DNA from: Acetonema longum DSM 6540
GTDB taxonomy: Bacteria; Bacillota; Negativicutes; Sporomusales; Acetonemataceae
Direction of reading: 5' to 3'
Length of the DNA: 64,000 nt
Assembly (NCBI RefSeq): GCF_000219125.1
Contig: NZ_AFGF01000053.1
Span: 24,741-88,740 of the forward strand
Positions 62,123 through 64,000 of this stretch are shown one piece after another. The position numbers and the translations under genes were made by a program. The notes below the pieces were generated by a model. That model did no database searches and was not told the origin of the DNA. It saw only the letters and a list, made by a program, of their open reading frames with translations. Numbering within the stretch: the stretch's first letter is position 1; each line of letters begins with the position of its first letter.

Positions 62123-62939
62123 TATGTTCCCTTTCTTCAATCCCTGCCTGCAAGCTCTGGGCCTTGACCACTTCGTCCTTAATCAGTTCCCAGGCGTATT
62201 GCCTGATCCGGGCAAAATCGCCGGAGTTGCGGATAGCCTCAGTGCGCGGGCGGGGCAGCGCCACTTCGATCAGTTCCTTTACCTGCCCCGGCCTGGCGGT
62301 CATGACCGCCACCCGGTCTGATAACAGGATGGCTTCGTCAATGCTGTGAGTAATAAACACAATGGTTTTCTTATCGGCTTCCCAGATTTTAATCAGTTCA
62401 ATCTGCAAGATTTCCCGGGTTTGAGCATCCAAAGCGGCAAATGGTTCATCCATCAGCAGCAAATCAGGCTGATAGGCCAGTACCCGGGCAATGGCCACCC
62501 GCTGACGCATACCCCCTGACAACTGGTGGGGGTATTGATGGGCGAACGCCGACAATCCCACTAAAGCCAGGTAATGCTGGGCAATGGCCCGGCGTTCCTT
62601 TTTGCCTACATGACGGATTTCCAGTCCGATTTCCAGATTTTCCAGTACAGTCCGCCAAGGCAATAAGGCATAGCCCTGAAAGACCAGACCGCGGTCAAAA
62701 CTCCGGGTCTTTATTGTTTCTCCGTCCACCAGAATTTCACCGCCGTCATGACGGTCCAAGCCGGCCAGGATATTCAAAAAAGTCGATTTTCCACAACCAC
62801 TGGGTCCAAGGATTGAGAGAAATTCCCCTTCACGAATCTGCAGGTTAAAATTTTCCAGGACCACTAATCGTTCTGTTTCGCCGGAATTATTTTTCACTTG
62901 AAATTCGCGGTGAATCCGACCGGCCTGTATTTTGATCAT
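62106..62939 (-). CDS. ssuB: ABC transporter ATPase (SsuB/TauB type)
   Basis: 277 aa: Walker [18 protein letters not shown] (about 43), signature LSGGMRQRVAIARVLA (about 145), Walker B LLMDEPFAALDAQT. This is the nitrate/sulfonate-type ATPase. It overlaps the permease start and begins 22 bp after ssuA, so the three form an operon. Confidence 0.9.
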   Translation of the reverse strand: MIKIQAGRIHREFQVKNNSGETERLVVLENFNLQIREGEFLSILGPSGCGKSTFLNILAGLDRHDGGEILVDGETIKTRSFDRGLVFQGYALLPWRTVLENLEIGLEIRHVGKKERRAIAQHYLALVGLSAFAHQYPHQLSGGMRQRVAIARVLAYQPDLLLMDEPFAALDAQTREILQIELIKIWEADKKTIVFITHSIDEAILLSDRVAVMTARPGQVKELIEVALPRPRTEAIRNSGDFARIRQYAWELIKDEVVKAQSLQAGIEEREHNEKIG

Positions 62940-62961
62940 CGCAGCCTGTTCTCCCTTTTGC

Positions 62962-63957
62962 TCATTTTTTGTTGGGATTGTACGCGTTGGTATAAATCTG
63001 CTCCAGCTTCACCTGGCCGGCAGTCAGCTTCCCCTCGGCAATCAGCCGGTCTATCCAGTATTGAACCGCTTCTTTCGGCACCAGTTGGTCCGGGTAGAAT
63101 TCATACATCTCGGCATGCTCAGGGGCGATGTTAAAGCGTTTGGCCATAATTTCCCGGGCCTTATCCGGATTTGCATTGTTCCATTTGGCTGTTTTGATGA
63201 GAATTTCCGTCAGCTCTTTTACGGCTTCCGGGTGCTCTCTCAGAAATTTTCCATTTACAGAATAGGGGCACATACCGCTGATTCCTTTATCAATGTCCCA
63301 GTCGCTGAACAGCATTTTAAAATCTTTGATATTGGCAGTGGCCCGCCCTGAAGCCGGTGGATGAATAATGGCAATATCGGTATCACCCCTCATGAGCGGC
63401 ACTTCCTGCTGATCTTCCGGCGCGGTTTTAAATTTCAGGCCGGCAGGGTCCACCCCATTGTCTAAGAGGTACTTTTTGGTCACATACTCCGAGCAAGCGC
63501 CGAAGCTGTTGAGACCGATGGTTTTACCGGTAAAATCTTTCACGGATTGTATCGGCGAATCGGCTTTAACAAAATACTTCATGTGGGGCCATTGTTTGGT
63601 GGATTGGCTGCCGGCGGCGAAAATTTGGATGTCAGCGCCGCTGGCAATGGCCGCGATCACTACGGGAGTATGGCGGGTGGCCACGTCAATGGAACCATTG
63701 ACTAAAGACGGAATAACCTGACCGGTGGATAATTTACCGATATATTTGGGACGGACGCCGGCGTCTTTGAAATATCCCAGTTCATCAGCCAGGTAAATAA
63801 AGTCGTAATAAACCAGTTCCGGATAGTTGAATTCCACTACTTTTTTTGCAGAGGCAGGCGCAGCCTGCTTGGCGCTGTTGTCGACGCACCCGGCTGCCAG
63901 TATGGCAAACACCGCCACGAAAACCAAAATGAGTGCTTTTACGTTTTTGCAAATCAT
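62962..63957 (-). CDS. ssuA: NMT1/SsuA-like substrate-binding lipoprotein
   Basis: 331 aa with lipobox ILAAGC (Cys about 24) and an NMT1/THI5-like periplasmic-binding fold (VVEFNYPELVYYDFIYLADE, then GLNSFGACSEYVTK). Similar proteins bind aliphatic sulfonates, taurine, nitrate or thiamine precursors; sulfonate is the best guess because of the sulfur gene surroundings. First gene of ssuABC; the upstream promoter and any leader lie largely outside the window. Confidence 0.85.
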   Translation of the reverse strand: MICKNVKALILVFVAVFAILAAGCVDNSAKQAAPASAKKVVEFNYPELVYYDFIYLADELGYFKDAGVRPKYIGKLSTGQVIPSLVNGSIDVATRHTPVVIAAIASGADIQIFAAGSQSTKQWPHMKYFVKADSPIQSVKDFTGKTIGLNSFGACSEYVTKKYLLDNGVDPAGLKFKTAPEDQQEVPLMRGDTDIAIIHPPASGRATANIKDFKMLFSDWDIDKGISGMCPYSVNGKFLREHPEAVKELTEILIKTAKWNNANPDKAREIMAKRFNIAPEHAEMYEFYPDQLVPKEAVQYWIDRLIAEGKLTAGQVKLEQIYTNAYNPNKK

Positions 63958-64000
63958 TGTCTCATCTCCCTTAAATTTTTCTTTGCAAAATCATCTTGGG

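Overview
The window suggests an endospore-forming, outer-membrane-bearing (diderm) Firmicute, most likely class Negativicutes (Sporomusa/Pelosinus-like). Sporulation genes in classic Firmicute order (fin-mfd-spoVT-yabM/spoVB-like-yabN/mazG; ywiB-argS-rpoE-pyrG ... spo0F ... fsa-glpX; spoIID) occur together with an outer-membrane beta-barrel protein ending in Phe (37.6-38.6 kb). No rRNA, tRNA, CRISPR array, insertion sequence with a transposase, or phage was seen.

Layout. 0-3 kb: phosphate control (3' part of a PhoR-like kinase on +, phoP and pstB on -), then HU. 3-11 kb: a minus-strand housekeeping/sporulation cluster. 11-24 kb: a long, mostly minus-strand core region (M23/LysM peptidase, glpX, fsa, spo0F, sppA, pyrG, rpoE, argS, ywiB, spoIID, cyclophilin). 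Three copies of a roughly 220-350 bp intergenic repeat with terminal inverted repeats lie between 11.4 and 18.2 kb. 25-42 kb: a mixed accessory region (LplT-like transporter, speD, metallophosphoesterase, ferredoxin-like membrane protein, cydAB, a LysR/MFS pair, MBL hydrolase, Nudix, omptin-like barrel, TIGR03546/TIGR03545-type pair, FCD regulator).

43-64 kb is an extended sulfur-amino-acid region, almost entirely on the minus strand: cysK, a double YezD-domain protein, a metB-type gene, a YeiH-family transporter, CoA-disulfide reductase with a rhodanese domain, a class I aminotransferase, threonine synthase, a cystine-type ABC transporter whose ATPase gene survives only as a stub, a protein-thiocarboxylate operon (ThiS-like, E1-like, JAMM protease, sulfite-reductase-like, TusA), pepV, cupin-metY-CoA-binding protein, and an ssuABC-type ABC transporter. 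Together these genes import oxidised sulfur and cystine, reduce sulfite, load sulfur onto a carrier protein, and pass it to cysteine, homocysteine and methionine.

Regulation in this block is RNA-rich. Two clear S-box (SAM-I) riboswitches precede metB and the aminotransferase. Four other sulfur genes or operons (cysK, the substrate-binding protein, thiS, pepV) share a different leader: a 21-22 nt motif, GCTGATCAGA, 2-3 nt, ACTGAAGGC, which runs directly into the 5' arm of an intrinsic terminator. Three of the four have a near-consensus promoter with 17-bp spacing just upstream. I do not recognise this motif as a named riboswitch or attenuator, and it is the most interesting observation in the window.
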